Of a stretch of DNA of 64,000 nucleotides, positions 24,353 to 35,479 are shown piece after piece. Positions within the stretch are counted from its first letter, which is position 1. Every line of letters starts with the position of its first letter. The DNA lies in NCBI GenBank assembly GCA_021432635.1, contig MU270115.1, positions 95,893 through 159,892 of the forward strand. The letters are read 5' to 3'. The notes under the pieces are model-generated. The model did not search any database. It was not told the DNA's origin and worked only from the letters and a program-made list of their open reading frames with translations. The position numbers were made by a program, and so were the translations under genes. The stretch comes from Thozetella sp. PMI_491 (taxonomy: Eukaryota > Ascomycota > Sordariomycetes > Chaetosphaeriales > Chaetosphaeriaceae).

Positions 24353-25835
24353 AAACAAGATATAACTGAGTTAGTAACAAAAATAGCTTCCGGATAAATC
24401 TATTCTGTAATAAACAGGAATATAAATTACTATAGTATAGTATAGTATATCTTACGCTCTACGCTATTAAGTGAAGAACTTTATAATAATATTAACATTA
24501 AAAATAATATTTCCAATTAATTTATAAAACTAATAACTAATTAGTTTATAATAAGCTATAATAAAGCTTGTAAAAAGTAGCTTATATAACGGTAAAATTG
24601 CCGACTAAATTATCCCGTATACTTGCGCTAGTGTTGACTCCGCTGATGAGAAAGATGAAGAAGCGTTGTGCCGTAGCTTGGATTGAGAAGCGAAAAGTGC
24701 GAAGAAGCGTAACCTTAATGCTGATGAGAAGATGAAGAAGCGCTCTGCCTCTACTTAGGTCGAGAAAAAAAGTAAGAGTAAAATCAACAGCCTTTATAAA
24801 GTCATATTACTTTAGCTGGCAATTTTCTATGTTTTTAAGATCACCTTTCTAAGAATGGAAATAGTCCTAATAACTGCTCAGTATTATATAAGTATTACTT
24901 AGCTAAATATAGGCTGTGACTTATTTGCTTGGTTTAATCACTTGTATTTAGTTCCTATTTAAGTATAATTTTCTTAAAATATAGTAGAAGAATAAAGACT
25001 ATTAAGGATTGAGCTAGAAACTTGTGAGAAGCTGAGTGACCAATCTCAGGCTAGAAAATAGCTGAGGCACTCACTTAACCTCGCTTAAAACGCTACGGAT
25101 ACTGTCGCCTAAAGAAGCTCTTATTTTCTACTTACTCCTACTGCCTAGTCAGGCTCTCCAGGAGTTGGTTCTTATCCTAGTGATTATTCCGTCCTGGACA
25201 TTCTCTGCTCTTGTTAAGGTATGCCTAGCAATTTATAGCCAGCCAATCATTCTAGCCTGGCGACACTGCAGCAAAGGTTTTTAGTGAATTGCCGCCCTGA
25301 CTACACCTTCTACTAGCCCACTACACGCCTATATCGTCTCTATCTCTAATTGTTTCTCATGTGGCACAATACAGGGCTTACAGAAGTCTGTCGAGGATGA
25401 TTTTAGTGTAATAAAAGATTTTTCTCGCACTAAACTCCCCTTTTATGCCATCCTCTTACATATTTGGGGCGTGGGACTCGATTAAATAACCTTTTAGGAT
25501 ATAGTGCATAGCATTGGGAAGTATAAGGCTGGTTATGATAAACTTTGCTTCTACACTAAATAAACGCGTCGTGATAACCTAATATACTTTTGGATCAACA
25601 CCTACAGTATCGACAAGACCCTAATACGGCCGGCGTGGCCCCACCCGATGGCCGGCCCCGTGCTCCTCCGTGTACACACCCCATCAATCCTTTTGCTGTG
25701 CGATTTGCTTGATTTATTATTTGTGCCTAAGATGCCGGGTATGGCATCCGCTGTACGAGACAATTGTTCCTATTTACTTATGCTATACATGCTCTACTAC
25801 ATTAAACTCTATTAAACGCAGGATATAAGCTTTAC
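24353..25835. other. Intergenic DNA with relic sequence, no gene seen
   Basis: Begins with an AT-rich part including a TATAG microsatellite (about 24,430-24,450). It continues as mixed-composition DNA with stops in all frames. Some stretches keep CA and TG and look like mildly mutated repeat remnants. I recognise no protein domain here apart from the short direct repeat listed separately. Confidence 0.4.
24642..24742 (+). repeat. Imperfect direct repeat pair, about 24 bp
   Basis: GCTGATGAGAAAGATGAAGA... at 24,642-24,665 recurs, one base shorter, at 24,720-24,742, with AAGCG-rich sequence between. Translated it would give a Lys/Glu/Asp-rich repeat, but the frame is broken. It may be the remains of a low-complexity coding region. 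Confidence 0.6.
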
Positions 25836-25839
25836 ACAG

Positions 25840-25935
25840 CGCGAGGGCACGAGGCGATCATGCGGCTGCTGCTTGAGAAGGGCGCGATCTCGAGACGAAG
25901 GATTACTATGGCTAGACGCCGCTGTCGTAACGCCT
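25840..25935 (+). pseudogene. Ankyrin-repeat relic
   Basis: Plus-strand translation gives ARGHEAIMRLLLEKGA, the second half of an ankyrin repeat. After a one-base shift it continues as DLETKDYYG, a TAG stop where Trp fits, and TPLS, the start of the next repeat. One frameshift and one stop in 30 residues show that this is a fragment of a dead ankyrin gene. No further repeats are readable on either side. Confidence 0.75.
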
Positions 25936-27869
25936 CAATTTGCGTAGGTAGCCACCAATGACTTCGCTAGGGGCGCTATTATAGCGCCTTTTTCGCTGGA
26001 TCAATTGGCACGTCCATATGAGTTCGGCGACAAACGGCTCTCTCATTATTTAACACACTAGACTGGCTGATATGGTCCGCCAGCAGCCAAGGATGCGCGC
26101 CTTTCATCTTTGTCATCTAATATAGCACTTCTAACCCTCGTCCCTTGTAATCCACAGCGGATTTACTTCTAAAACGGTCCTTTTTATTCATATCACCCAC
26201 GACCCGTTTTTTGGACGTATCTCAAAGTTTAACGTTCCGCTGAGCTGCTGGGAAAAAATAACCGAGTAAATTTAATCCATAGGCAGCGCTGCTGGCGCTT
26301 CCTGCTTCGGCCGGCTTGATTGCCGGCAGCCGGAGCGAACCCCTCCTCAGCTCCGCTAAGCTCAACAGCTGAAATGCAATGCAACCTTTATATATGCAGA
26401 GCTGCAATGCGACATAAATATTGGCCCTCTCGGTCAACTTGCGGTCATGAACACTTGCCAAAATAAAGTGGTCATTTCGATGCAGCTATAGGTACCCTTT
26501 TCTTCGTTACCATCTTGGCTTTTTTTGGTCTACTCTCACGTGCTGGCAATTCGCCGCGCCAAGCGGAGCGCCAAGGGGAGGACATGATACTTAGTTCCTT
26601 GGCTTTTGATGTATATCTGCAGCCCTTCTTTGATCTTATCGGGAGTAAAGCTAAGGCTTTAGTCACTTAATATGAGCCACCTCTCCTAGCTTTATTCTAT
26701 TAATAATATCAACACAAAACTTCAAGGAACAAGGATTAAGGTAAGATCTGTGTAGCATCTGGTTATCATTTGCGGACTTGTGACCTATCTCGTGATCCAC
26801 ATTAAAAAGAAACGAGGAGAGCTTGTCCAGAGCTACTCGAGAGACCATACTTTCAACACTTGGCGGTAGCGGTAGAAGGGCCTGTATTACTTGCAAGGGC
26901 GGCAGCAATAAGAACTTAGGCTTGTTATCACACTGACGTCTAACTACGTCCTTAATCTCGCCCGGATCCCACTAGTAGAGAGAGGCCGAGATATACCTAT
27001 GTTCAAAGCTGTGGGACCGACGGAAACGTATTAAAACGGGATAAAAATATTAGCGGTAATTGACCCGCCAAATCAACCAATGAAAGTGCCACAATATATT
27101 GAATGGAACTTCTCTTGTCCGGCAGCATCTTCACATGCCGAACCTTGGAGAACCTTAAGAGTGATTTGACCCCGACGAGCCAACCACTTTGGAGCCTTGC
27201 GAGGCGTATCCGCGGCGACTAAAATGCTACTGACTCGCCTCGCTGAAAAAAAAAGGGAGACCTGTGCGAGTGGTTTGGATGCCTTCTATATTAAAGCTAG
27301 TGTGCATATTCGGATCCTACCATGGGTAGTACGTTGCTGTGGTATTGCTACGTCCATGTGTACGGGTGATTCACTAATTCACTGGACTGAGGAGAAACTC
27401 ACCACTCAACCTTGACGAGGTAGCATTGTAGAGCAACCCACCTGTCCAAAGGAGCACAATAGGGAATCAACCGTCTAGCTGAGCACTCCGATGCTGGTCG
27501 GAAGGTGGTATGGCAAGACGGGTGCATTGTGGTAACGAATCGGGGAATCGGGGTTACAAATCGAGCGCTACCCTGCCATGCCTGCGTAGTCGCGCAAGGG
27601 TATCGGACAAATGGGCATGGGCCCATGTATATAGAGAAGAAACCTAGCTTCCAAGTAGCTGCACGTTCCGTTGATGAGACTTTGGCTACAGCTATATAAT
27701 AAAGTCATCTCTTCCCACTTCCGATCATTCGCTTTGCGTACACGCCGCAGGTCAACGTACAATCACTCAACACTTCTTCTTCCCCCATTATCTCGAGAAA
27801 TCCAACCTATCAACTCACCTACCAAAGATATATCCGGTAGATGAAGTTCAGCTTCCAGCAATCGTCAGT
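25936..27869. other. Stretch without a supported gene
   Basis: Normal GC with short open pieces on both strands. The most coding-like is on the minus strand at 26,472-26,908, split by a stop, with IKEGLQIYIKSQGTKYHVLP and a basic PKKAKMVTKKRV tail. None has a recognisable domain. A perfect 7-bp-arm hairpin (GGCGCTA-TTA-TAGCGCC) is at 25,972-25,988. The last part (27,700-27,869) is the presumed promoter and leader of the lectin gene. It is pyrimidine-rich around 27,770-27,790, as often seen before fungal transcription starts. Confidence 0.4.
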
Positions 27870-29171
27870 ATGCTACTGAATTACCTCTTCACATCCATCG
27901 GCCTCTGCGCCTCGTCGGTACTCACTGCGCCTAGTCCCACTGGTTGGTCGACTAGCTTCGACCCAACTTCTCGCGCGAGCAGTTTTGACTGGAACACGCC
28001 GAACAAGAGCAGTAACTTCATTGACAAGCGCGATAATGTTCACTCGGAGGAGTGGTTTAACTCTCACCGCAAAGTTGGACGCTGGAATGATGCGTCGGTG
28101 GTTTCTAAGCGAACCTCTTGGCAAGGTTTGACCGGCCCTAATAGCCTGTATTCGTACCCAACGGGCGTTTCTTGGGGTGGAAGCCGGGTAGATGCGTTCT
28201 ACCATGACCAGGATGGCAACGTATGTTCGCACTTGTACTTCAACGATGGAGTCAACTGGCAGCCCGAGGAGAATCTGGGTGGAGCATGGAGCTCCTCCTT
28301 TGGAGCCTCTACCTGGGGCCCTGGATCTATCTTCGTATATGGGCATGGGTCGGATGGTGCCTGCTGGTACAACAGCTACTCATCAAACGGATGGAGTGGT
28401 TGGTCGACTCTGGGTGGCCTCATGACCTACGAGCCCTCGACGGTGACTTGGGGCGTAGGCCGCAGTGATGTATTCGTCATCGCAGCCAGCGATGGGGAGT
28501 GCTGGCACAGGGTGTACAACGGCGGCAGCTGGGGAGCTTGGGAAAGCCTTGGTGGTGCAATCACCTACGCGCCCCATTCATCCAGCTGGGGTGTTGGCCA
28601 CATATCTATTTTTGGTGAGTGCCATCCTATCCTTGGATCAGAGTATCGCACGGGGGCATCAAGTGGTTAGGAGCTATGCTTCGCTAATAATAACCTCTAT
28701 TTTGCTGTAGTCATTGCCACAGCGGATGGTCAGTGCTGGCATCGCATGTGGCTCACTTCCATGGGCGGATGGAGCCAGTGGGAGGCTCTGGGAGGCACGA
28801 TTGTCGGACCCATCTCATCTGTGTCTTGGCTCGGGAACCGCATTGACATATTCGCCCGGGGAACTGACAACAACTTGTGGCACAGAAGATATCACGGCGA
28901 CACCAATGTGTGGGAGATCTGGGAAGTTCTGGGAATCACTCAGGTGGCATTTGCACCTAATGTGGTTCAGTACGGGACCTTTCTGGTGGTTTTCGTCGTT
29001 CGGCTTGATGGTAGTCTGTGGAGCGCGACCTACAACCAAGGGCTTAACTCATGGTCCTCGTGGACGAGCTCCGGTGGCTCGATCGCCAGCCAGCCGAGCG
29101 GCGTTGTGTGGAACAACAACATCACAGGCGCCTTTGGCGAAGGCTCCGATAAATCGTGCCAGTTTTTCTAG
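27870..29171 (+). CDS. Secreted PLL-like (DUF346) beta-propeller lectin, 401 aa, one intron
   Basis: Exons 27,870-28,614 and 28,711-29,171; the 96-bp intron starts GTGAGT and ends GCTGTAG, and splicing joins ISIF to VIATADG in frame. Residues 1-20 form a signal peptide (hydrophobic MLLNYLFTSIGLCASSVLTA). A propeptide-like region has KR dipeptides at 53-54 and 80-81, possible Kex2 sites. From about residue 99 there are six repeats of about 47 residues built on (V/S)(S/T)WG...D(V/I)F...DG..WH..Y....W..WE.LGG, plus a seventh half-unit at 380-401. This matches the DUF346/PLL-like lectin propeller family (PF03984), in which each blade carries a sugar-binding site. Two half-units at the ends could close a seven-bladed ring. 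It probably binds glycans outside the cell. It looks intact and has no related neighbour. Confidence 0.85.
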
Positions 29172-29790
29172 CAGCTCTCCACCTCAGCTTCGCGATTTCT
29201 TTTTACAGTTTAATCTTGATTTGGTTCTCTTATACCTTACCTAGGCCTGATCCTAAGCTGAAATTCGTGACAATTACATTCTCTTACCTGTCTTGGGAAG
29301 TAGTAGCAAGGTACTCGGAACCCAGGCCATCAAGCGCAGCAACGCTTTATCTAAGATATGAGATATATTTACCCTACCAAAAGATTCTGCTGGTGATACA
29401 GGTAATAATCCGGCGAACTACTTTGCCTAGGTGGGTAGACTCTGCCAGACCGATCAAATGGAAGCCTACTTCTCTGTCTAGGGATAACGTGGAGTCCCCC
29501 GTAGCAAAGGCTCATCAAGAAAACATCGACAATTCCTCCCGTAATTCATGTATCTGTTTAGTATCTGTGACAGCAACTATGAAAGTAAATCCGTCCAGCT
29601 CTTTATAAATAGGCGCTATTGAGACAGAGGCAATTAGGGCACGCTTAAACTTCTTTAGGCTATATGACTGACTAATAGGGCTTTAAGATCGAGAAAGGAG
29701 TAGATAACACACCTAATGCTGGGAGGGTGGAATAGCTTTTACAGGTAACCGTCACGGCGAGCTTCACGGGGCAGCAACAGGGCTGGTTGA
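29172..29790. other. Intergenic, no gene seen
   Basis: Holds the 3' flank of the lectin gene and some unremarkable normal-GC DNA. An open piece at 29,156-29,608 overlaps the lectin stop and has no domain. At about 29,790 the sequence passes into an LTR-like repeat. Confidence 0.4.
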
Positions 29791-30632
29791 CCATACTCTG
29801 GATAAGTAACTAAAGACTCTAAGATAAAGATCAGGGAGAAGGAGGCAGCGCAGCTGCTCTCCAGCTCTGATTGGGGGTATATCCAGGGAGCTAGAGCCTC
29901 TGGGCGCCTATAGCTCCTCTGCTGTCTATGATCTTGGTGTATGTAGCTATATAGAGATTAGTGGCTGGGCAGCTACTGGGCAGCTATAGCTATCTACTTG
30001 TCTGTAAAGCTTGTAGTGGATAGTCTGATCTATAGTTAGGGCTAGTAGTTATAATACTACCCCCCTCTTAAAGCTTGTTTTTCATCCTTAAAAAAAGAAG
30101 GTAAGAAGTAAAGTAAACTAATATAGGTAATACTAAGTATATACTCTATTCTTTAAGGCTTTTCTATATTAACTATTTCTTTTCTATATAAAAAAGAAGC
30201 CAGCTATTATTTATATCCCTTTAGTTTATATAAGTAAGCCTGTTAGGCAGAGCTTAACCTTAATAAAAGTGTTCTTAATAGGCTTAATAATATATCTAGA
30301 GGTTACTTTTATAAGTTAGTTTAAATACTGTTCTTTTTAACTTTAAAGTAATATTTATAAAATATATAGCGTTTATTTATCTTATTATAAGACCTTAAAG
30401 TTAGGGGTAGGTATATAAGAGAACTTATTACTATTACTAGTAATTTTAGCTAGCTTTTTACATTTAAAAAGGTAGTAGGAATAGTTTTATAAGGGAAAAC
30501 TCTTAATTATATCTAGAGTTAAATACTAGCTTAGTATTTACCTTTAGGACTTTAAATAATTAACTAGACTATTTTACTAATATATTTATTAGTATACTTT
30601 TTAAAAAGAGTATTAAAAAATATTAACCCTAC
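29790..30632 (-). mobile_element. LTR-retrotransposon remnant (3' LTR plus adjacent internal part)
   Basis: Read on the minus strand, a polypurine tract (reverse complement of CCCCCCTCTTAAAGCTT, 30,060-30,076) is followed by TATTATAAC, a RIPed form of an LTR start, ending at 30,056 on the plus strand. The presumed LTR, about 29,790-30,056, is much less RIPed than the internal part to its right. The outer end near 29,790 is a guess, as I found no duplicated target site. The internal part (30,077-30,632) is strongly RIPed, without a clear domain, and is cut off by Gypsy-3. Copia or Gypsy membership is open. Confidence 0.45.
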
Positions 30633-31018
30633 TATTATAATATTAAGATCCTAAGGTTAGTATTCTTAAAATATAGGGGGTTTTTTCCTAAGATAGAGAG
30701 GGTAGAGATAAGTAAAGCATTAATTAATATAAGGTAAGATCTAATAATATAAGTGTTTAAGCTTATAAACTAAATAGATTAATTACTAAAGAGTAAGAAG
30801 CTAACTATTCTATTTAGGTAGTTATATATACTAGGTTACTCTAGTGTTTAAAGTTGTTATAGTTATTAAGTGGTTATAACAACTATTACTTAATTAGTAA
30901 GTTATTTATATAAGTGCTTAAGGCATTTATTAAGGGTTCTACTTTAGTTAATTACTAGGCCTAAATGCTAGGCCTTATTAGTAGTTAGGTAGAGGTAGCT
31001 AACACCTTAGTTATAATA
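30633..31018 (-). repeat. Gypsy-3 LTR (minus orientation)
   Basis: Starts TATTATAATATTAAGATCC, the RIPed reverse complement of the Gypsy LTR end, and ends CCTTAGTTATAATA, the RIPed reverse complement of its TGTTACAAC start. 386 bp, somewhat shorter than the 439-443 bp of the other copies. Confidence 0.8.
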
Positions 31019-31435
31019 TAAACTCTCTCTTTTAAGTTAATATTTATAACAACTTATAAGTAGGCTGTCCTACTTATTTAATAGATAGAAGAGTTCTTAT
31101 CTTTTTACCCTTTTTTAACTAATATAATACTATTAGATATTTGAAAACATTCTTATTATAATCTATTATCTTTAAAAATATCTAACCTCTTTTAAGCTAT
31201 AATATAAAATTAAAATCTTAAGGAGATAAAACTATATTTAATATATAAGATATAAGGCCTATTATCTTACTTAGTGTTCTTTAAGGACTCTTTTTATTAT
31301 ATAGAATATATATGTTTAAAACATTAAAACTATAATATATTTAACGTTACTCTTATATAACTTTATAGTATTATAGCCTAGTATTATTTATTTAAGAATA
31401 ATCTAGAGATAGTAAAGGCTATAGTCTTAAAGGTA

Positions 31436-31683
31436 TAGAGATTACTATTAAAAGTCTTTACTTACTGCTTTAAGACTAGGGCTATAACTAACCCTAACCC
31501 TAGATTAAGTTAGGTCTAAAGTTTTAGTAATAATAATTACTAGTAGAGCCTATTAGTATTAAAGCTATAGTGTGTTTAATAGCTAGGTCTTTTATACTTA
31601 TAGTAGATACTTTCTACTAGTAGAAATTTATATCCTAGCTATTCCTTAAGGCGATAAGTAAAGACTTTTAATAGTAATCTCTA
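31436..31683. mobile_element. MITE-like element with about 40-bp terminal inverted repeats and TA target site
   Basis: TAGAGATTACTATTAAAAGT... at 31,436-31,474 recurs as its reverse complement at 31,645-31,683 with about three mismatches in 39 positions, and each end abuts TA. A 248-bp non-coding unit with inverted ends and TA duplication fits a Tc1/mariner-type MITE. The centre has a small palindrome (CTACTAGTAG) and two telomere-like CTAACC units near 31,485-31,502, probably by chance. It lies in the Gypsy-3 untranslated region, hence is younger than it. Confidence 0.7.
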
Positions 31684-32260
31684 TATAAGTAAAGGTATTA
31701 TATTTATAAAAAAATAAGAAGGTATAGTTTAAAAAGATAATATAAGTAGTATTATAAGGGATTAATAATATAAAGGAGTTAAAGTATATAGAAAAAGAGA
31801 AGGCTATATAAGTTATAAAGATATAGTCCTTAAATTACTTTATTTTAAATAGGGGTTATATTAATAAGGTGTTTATATCTAATTAAAACAACTTTTATAA
31901 CTATATATTATTAAACCCTTTTTTATTATTAGACTTTAGTTTAATATTAAATAGTTAGGGTTTAATAATAAACCTATTAAATAAGTTGTTATAAATTCTC
32001 TAGGTATTTATTAGGTTCTTACCTATTCTTATAGTATTTATATCCTTTTTACTTAATAAAATACTTGATTTTTCTATTATTATTTTATAAATCAAGGATT
32101 TTCTTTACCTTATATTTTAATAGTTTTTTAACTTTTATATATTTATTTAGTCTAGTATTTTTAAGTATTAGCTTAAGTAATAAGATATAAAAGATAAGAT
32201 ATATTTATATTATTAGAAGTAGTTTTAATTTATAAGTGATTTTAATAGTTTACTTTTTAT

Positions 32261-33773
32261 TAAAAGTATAATAAGTAATTAATTTTAATAATATAAGTAA
32301 TAAAATATATATAAAAAGTAGGTCTAGGTAGTATATCTTTTAAGATAGAAGTATAAGTATATTTAAGTGTATATATAAATGTATAACTATAAGTAGGTAT
32401 AGCTAGTAATATATATTAGAAGCTATAGCCTATATTAGGAGCTGTAGTATTTATAGTGGTTATTATATTAGAGGGTAGTAGGGGTACTTACTAAGTATAA
32501 AGAGGGCGAGTTATAACTAGATTATTAGTGATTTATACTCTTTAAGAGTTAGTCTCTTTATAAAAGAGCTTAATATATTATTAATTCCTTGCCTAGCTAG
32601 CTCTTTAAGAGTATAGTAAACTAGCTTACTATTTAGAGGTAAATAAGGCTTTATAATTCTAACTCTTCTACTCTAGGCTACTTAAGGTAATAATAGTAAG
32701 TATACTATAGTAATTACTAGGGTAAAGCCCTTACTAATAACTTAAAAAGGTCTACTTATATATATAATAGCTATAACAATTAAAAGAGCTTTATAAGTAA
32801 AAAGCTATCTTAACTATAAATCTTTTATACTAAAGATTAAAAGTAAGTTAGTCTTAAAATAATTTTGATTTAGGCTTAGATAATAACTGATACTACTTTA
32901 AGATTAAGGTTAAAAATATTACTAAACTTTAAATAGATTTATTATTCTAGTATTATATAGACTAGCTAGTTGATTTATAATAGATGTTTTAAAGTGCTTT
33001 TTACTAGTATTATAAAAAGTATATAAAAATCTTTTTTATAGCTAATTATATAGACTATAATTTATAGGTGAAATAAGTCTAATATAAAGCTAAATAAAAG
33101 ATAACTCTTAACTAGAAATAATTTAAACACTAGTCTTTAAAAGCTCTTAAGATTAACTAGTTAGCCTAGGTTTATATAGCCTTAGACTAAGTATAATAGT
33201 GAATTAATTAAAGCCCTCTTGCCTTTTAAAACTACTTAAAGCGCTTAAAAGCTTATTTACTATAAGAAAATAAAGAACTATAATTTTATAAGCTATATAC
33301 TAAGCTATTTTAAAAGCTTTAAGGGTATATTAATTAAGCTATACTTATATTACTTAAGACTAAGATAAAAATATTAATCTTAGTAAAAAGATTTTAAAAG
33401 TTTTAAGAGAAGTTAAGGCAGAGAACCTAAAAAACATTAATAAAACACCTATAAAAACTTAAAGACTTAAGGGAACTCTAATTAAAAGGTAAGTAAAGTA
33501 AGAGGATATCTTTCTTATTAAGAAATAGTTAGTTCTAGGGAAATTATTATAAATATTATTAATTAAAGTATAAAGTAAGGATTTATTTTAGAGAGGGAGT
33601 AGTATAAGCTGTTCTAGGTAAGAAATAAGATATAAGTAGTTTATATAAAAAACTTATAAAAGAGGGAAGAATTATAGGTAAATAATAACTAAAAGACTTA
33701 TAAAGCTAAAAGGATTTAATAAGAAAGACTTATAAAGCTAAGAAGAGTTAGTTAGGAAAACCTATAAACCCTA
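32261..33773. other. RIPed AT-rich sequence of unknown origin
   Basis: Plus-strand translation of 33,080-33,700 gives long basic stretches with RIP-type stops (for example NINLSKKILKVLREVKAENP), so it was probably coding, likely part of a transposon. I cannot assign a family. The segment at about 32,425-32,655 is repeated in the same orientation at 49,838-50,057, including the shared CTCTTTAAGAGTTAGTCTCT. Confidence 0.45.
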
Positions 33774-34216
33774 TATTATAACATTAAGATCTTAAGGTTA
33801 ATATTCTTAATATATAAGGGATTCTTTCCTAAGATAAAAAGAGTAGAGATAAGTAGAGTATTAATTAATATAAGATAAGATCTAATAGTATAAGTATTAA
33901 GCTTATAAATTAAATAGAGATTAATTATTAAAGAATAAGGCTAATTAATCTATCTAAGTAGAGACTATAGTCTTATATATTAGGTTATTCTTTAAGGCTT
34001 ACTTTAAATTACTAAAGTCTTAAAGCTTTTAGGTAAGCTAGGAGTTTTAGGCTTATTAAAGGCTAGGTACTTTATAATAATCCTTTTTAATTAGTAAAAT
34101 ATCTATATAATTGCTTAAAGTATTTACTAAGGGTTTTATCTATTATAACTACTTATAGTTAAACACTAGACTATATTAATAGTTATAAGGAGATAGTTAA
34201 TATCTTAGTTATAATA
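33774..34216 (-). repeat. Gypsy-2 3' LTR (minus orientation)
   Basis: Begins TATTATAACATTAAGATC and ends CTTAGTTATAATA; both are RIPed forms of the Gypsy LTR termini read on the minus strand. 443 bp. Confidence 0.85.
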
Positions 34217-34884
34217 TAAGCTCTCCCTTTTATATTAATATCTTTAGCAACTTATAAATAGGCTTATACTTATATTTATTTATTAGTATATTACTAAGTT
34301 TTCCTTTTCTTTTATATTATTATATACTAATAAAATATCTAGTTATATAAAGAAATAAAAAACTATCTCTAATAAAACTTAAGAATATTATCTTTTTATT
34401 AAATTTATTAATTAAAATAGGGTTAAATCTAATATATTATACTTTTATAATTTTAAAAAGGGTTTAAAATATAAGGTAACTAATTATTTAAGAAAATATT
34501 AGTATTATACTAAGTTTGAAAAATTATATAACAACTTATTAATAGTAAATACTTATAAGTATTTTCTATAGTTTATAAAGGTTATACTTATTAACTTATT
34601 AATATAATAGCTTAAAACTTATTAAAGTAGTTTAAGCTAAAGTATAAGGAAAAAAAGGTAGGTAAGATAATCTATCTTTAATATATTAAGGTATTAATAA
34701 TATAAAAATCTCTGTCTAAAATACTTATATAATTAAACTATTTATTTAAGTATAAAAAACTAATTTATTTATAAGGTAAATAATTATTTACTTATAGGAT
34801 TATAGGTTTAAAAAAGATATTATTAAAGAGATATTTTTAAAGTAATATATTATAAGAAAAGTATAAGATTTAAATGTCTTTAAT

Positions 34885-35139
34885 TATTAGATCATAGGTT
34901 TATAGCATTACTCGATTTAATATAAAGGATCTAAAGCTCTAACAAGCTCTAATTAAACTACAGCCAATCTAATACAGAGAGTCATATAATTAGCTAAGGG
35001 CTATTTAGGGGCTTGTTTAAACAGTTAACTTAGCTTATAGAAAACACATCTAGACATATACTAATACAGAGGATCTTTTACCTAGTTGTCTTACATTTAT
35101 TTGTTTTACAGTACTAAGATCTTATAATACTAACTAATA
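34885..35139 (+). repeat. Copia-1 5' LTR
   Basis: 255 bp, aligned without gaps to 42,014-42,268. About 34 differences, all transitions. This copy mostly has A where the partner has G, so it was mutated chiefly by G-to-A changes. Confidence 0.95.
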
Positions 35140-35479
35140 CTAATTAGTATTACTTTTAAAAGCAGCACAGATAAGCTAGGCAAACTTATAAACACTACTT
35201 AAAAGATTTTATTCTTATTTACTTTAAGGCTCCTTTAAAATAGTAATTTCATTAAAGGATTCCATTCTTCTTTACTTTAGGGCCACCAACAATCACACAA
35301 ACAACTATCTAAAGCACATTACAAGCACCACAACTAGTGCCAGCTAACAATATAAGACACCATTCTTACTGTATCAAAACCTCATTAAAAAAGCACTAAA
35401 ACAAACCAACACACCCACAAGCATAATAGCCAGCACACAAGTATATTAACAACACACTAAAATACTAATAAAAAGCACA

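Larger units (their letters stand above)
30633..32260 (-). mobile_element. Gypsy-3: truncated chromovirus end with a MITE inside
   Basis: A minus-oriented LTR at 30,633-31,018 is followed by internal sequence that becomes recognisable at about 31,900-32,260 as the integrase end/chromodomain region of the same Gypsy family as Gypsy-1 and -2 (compare 42,290-42,640). The 3' untranslated part between them resembles Gypsy-1 only for the first 80 bp or so, suggesting a related subfamily. A 248-bp MITE lies in it at 31,436-31,683. The element breaks off near 32,260, with no further pol. Confidence 0.65.

Noticed and set aside
25972-25988. Perfect hairpin followed by T-run, like a bacterial terminator
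   Set aside because: Eukaryotic DNA with no gene ending there; kept only as a note on the surrounding stretch.
31485-31502. CTAACCCTAACCCTA in the MITE as a second telomeric array
   Set aside because: Only about two units within a MITE core; likely chance, unlike the four-unit array at 12,585.
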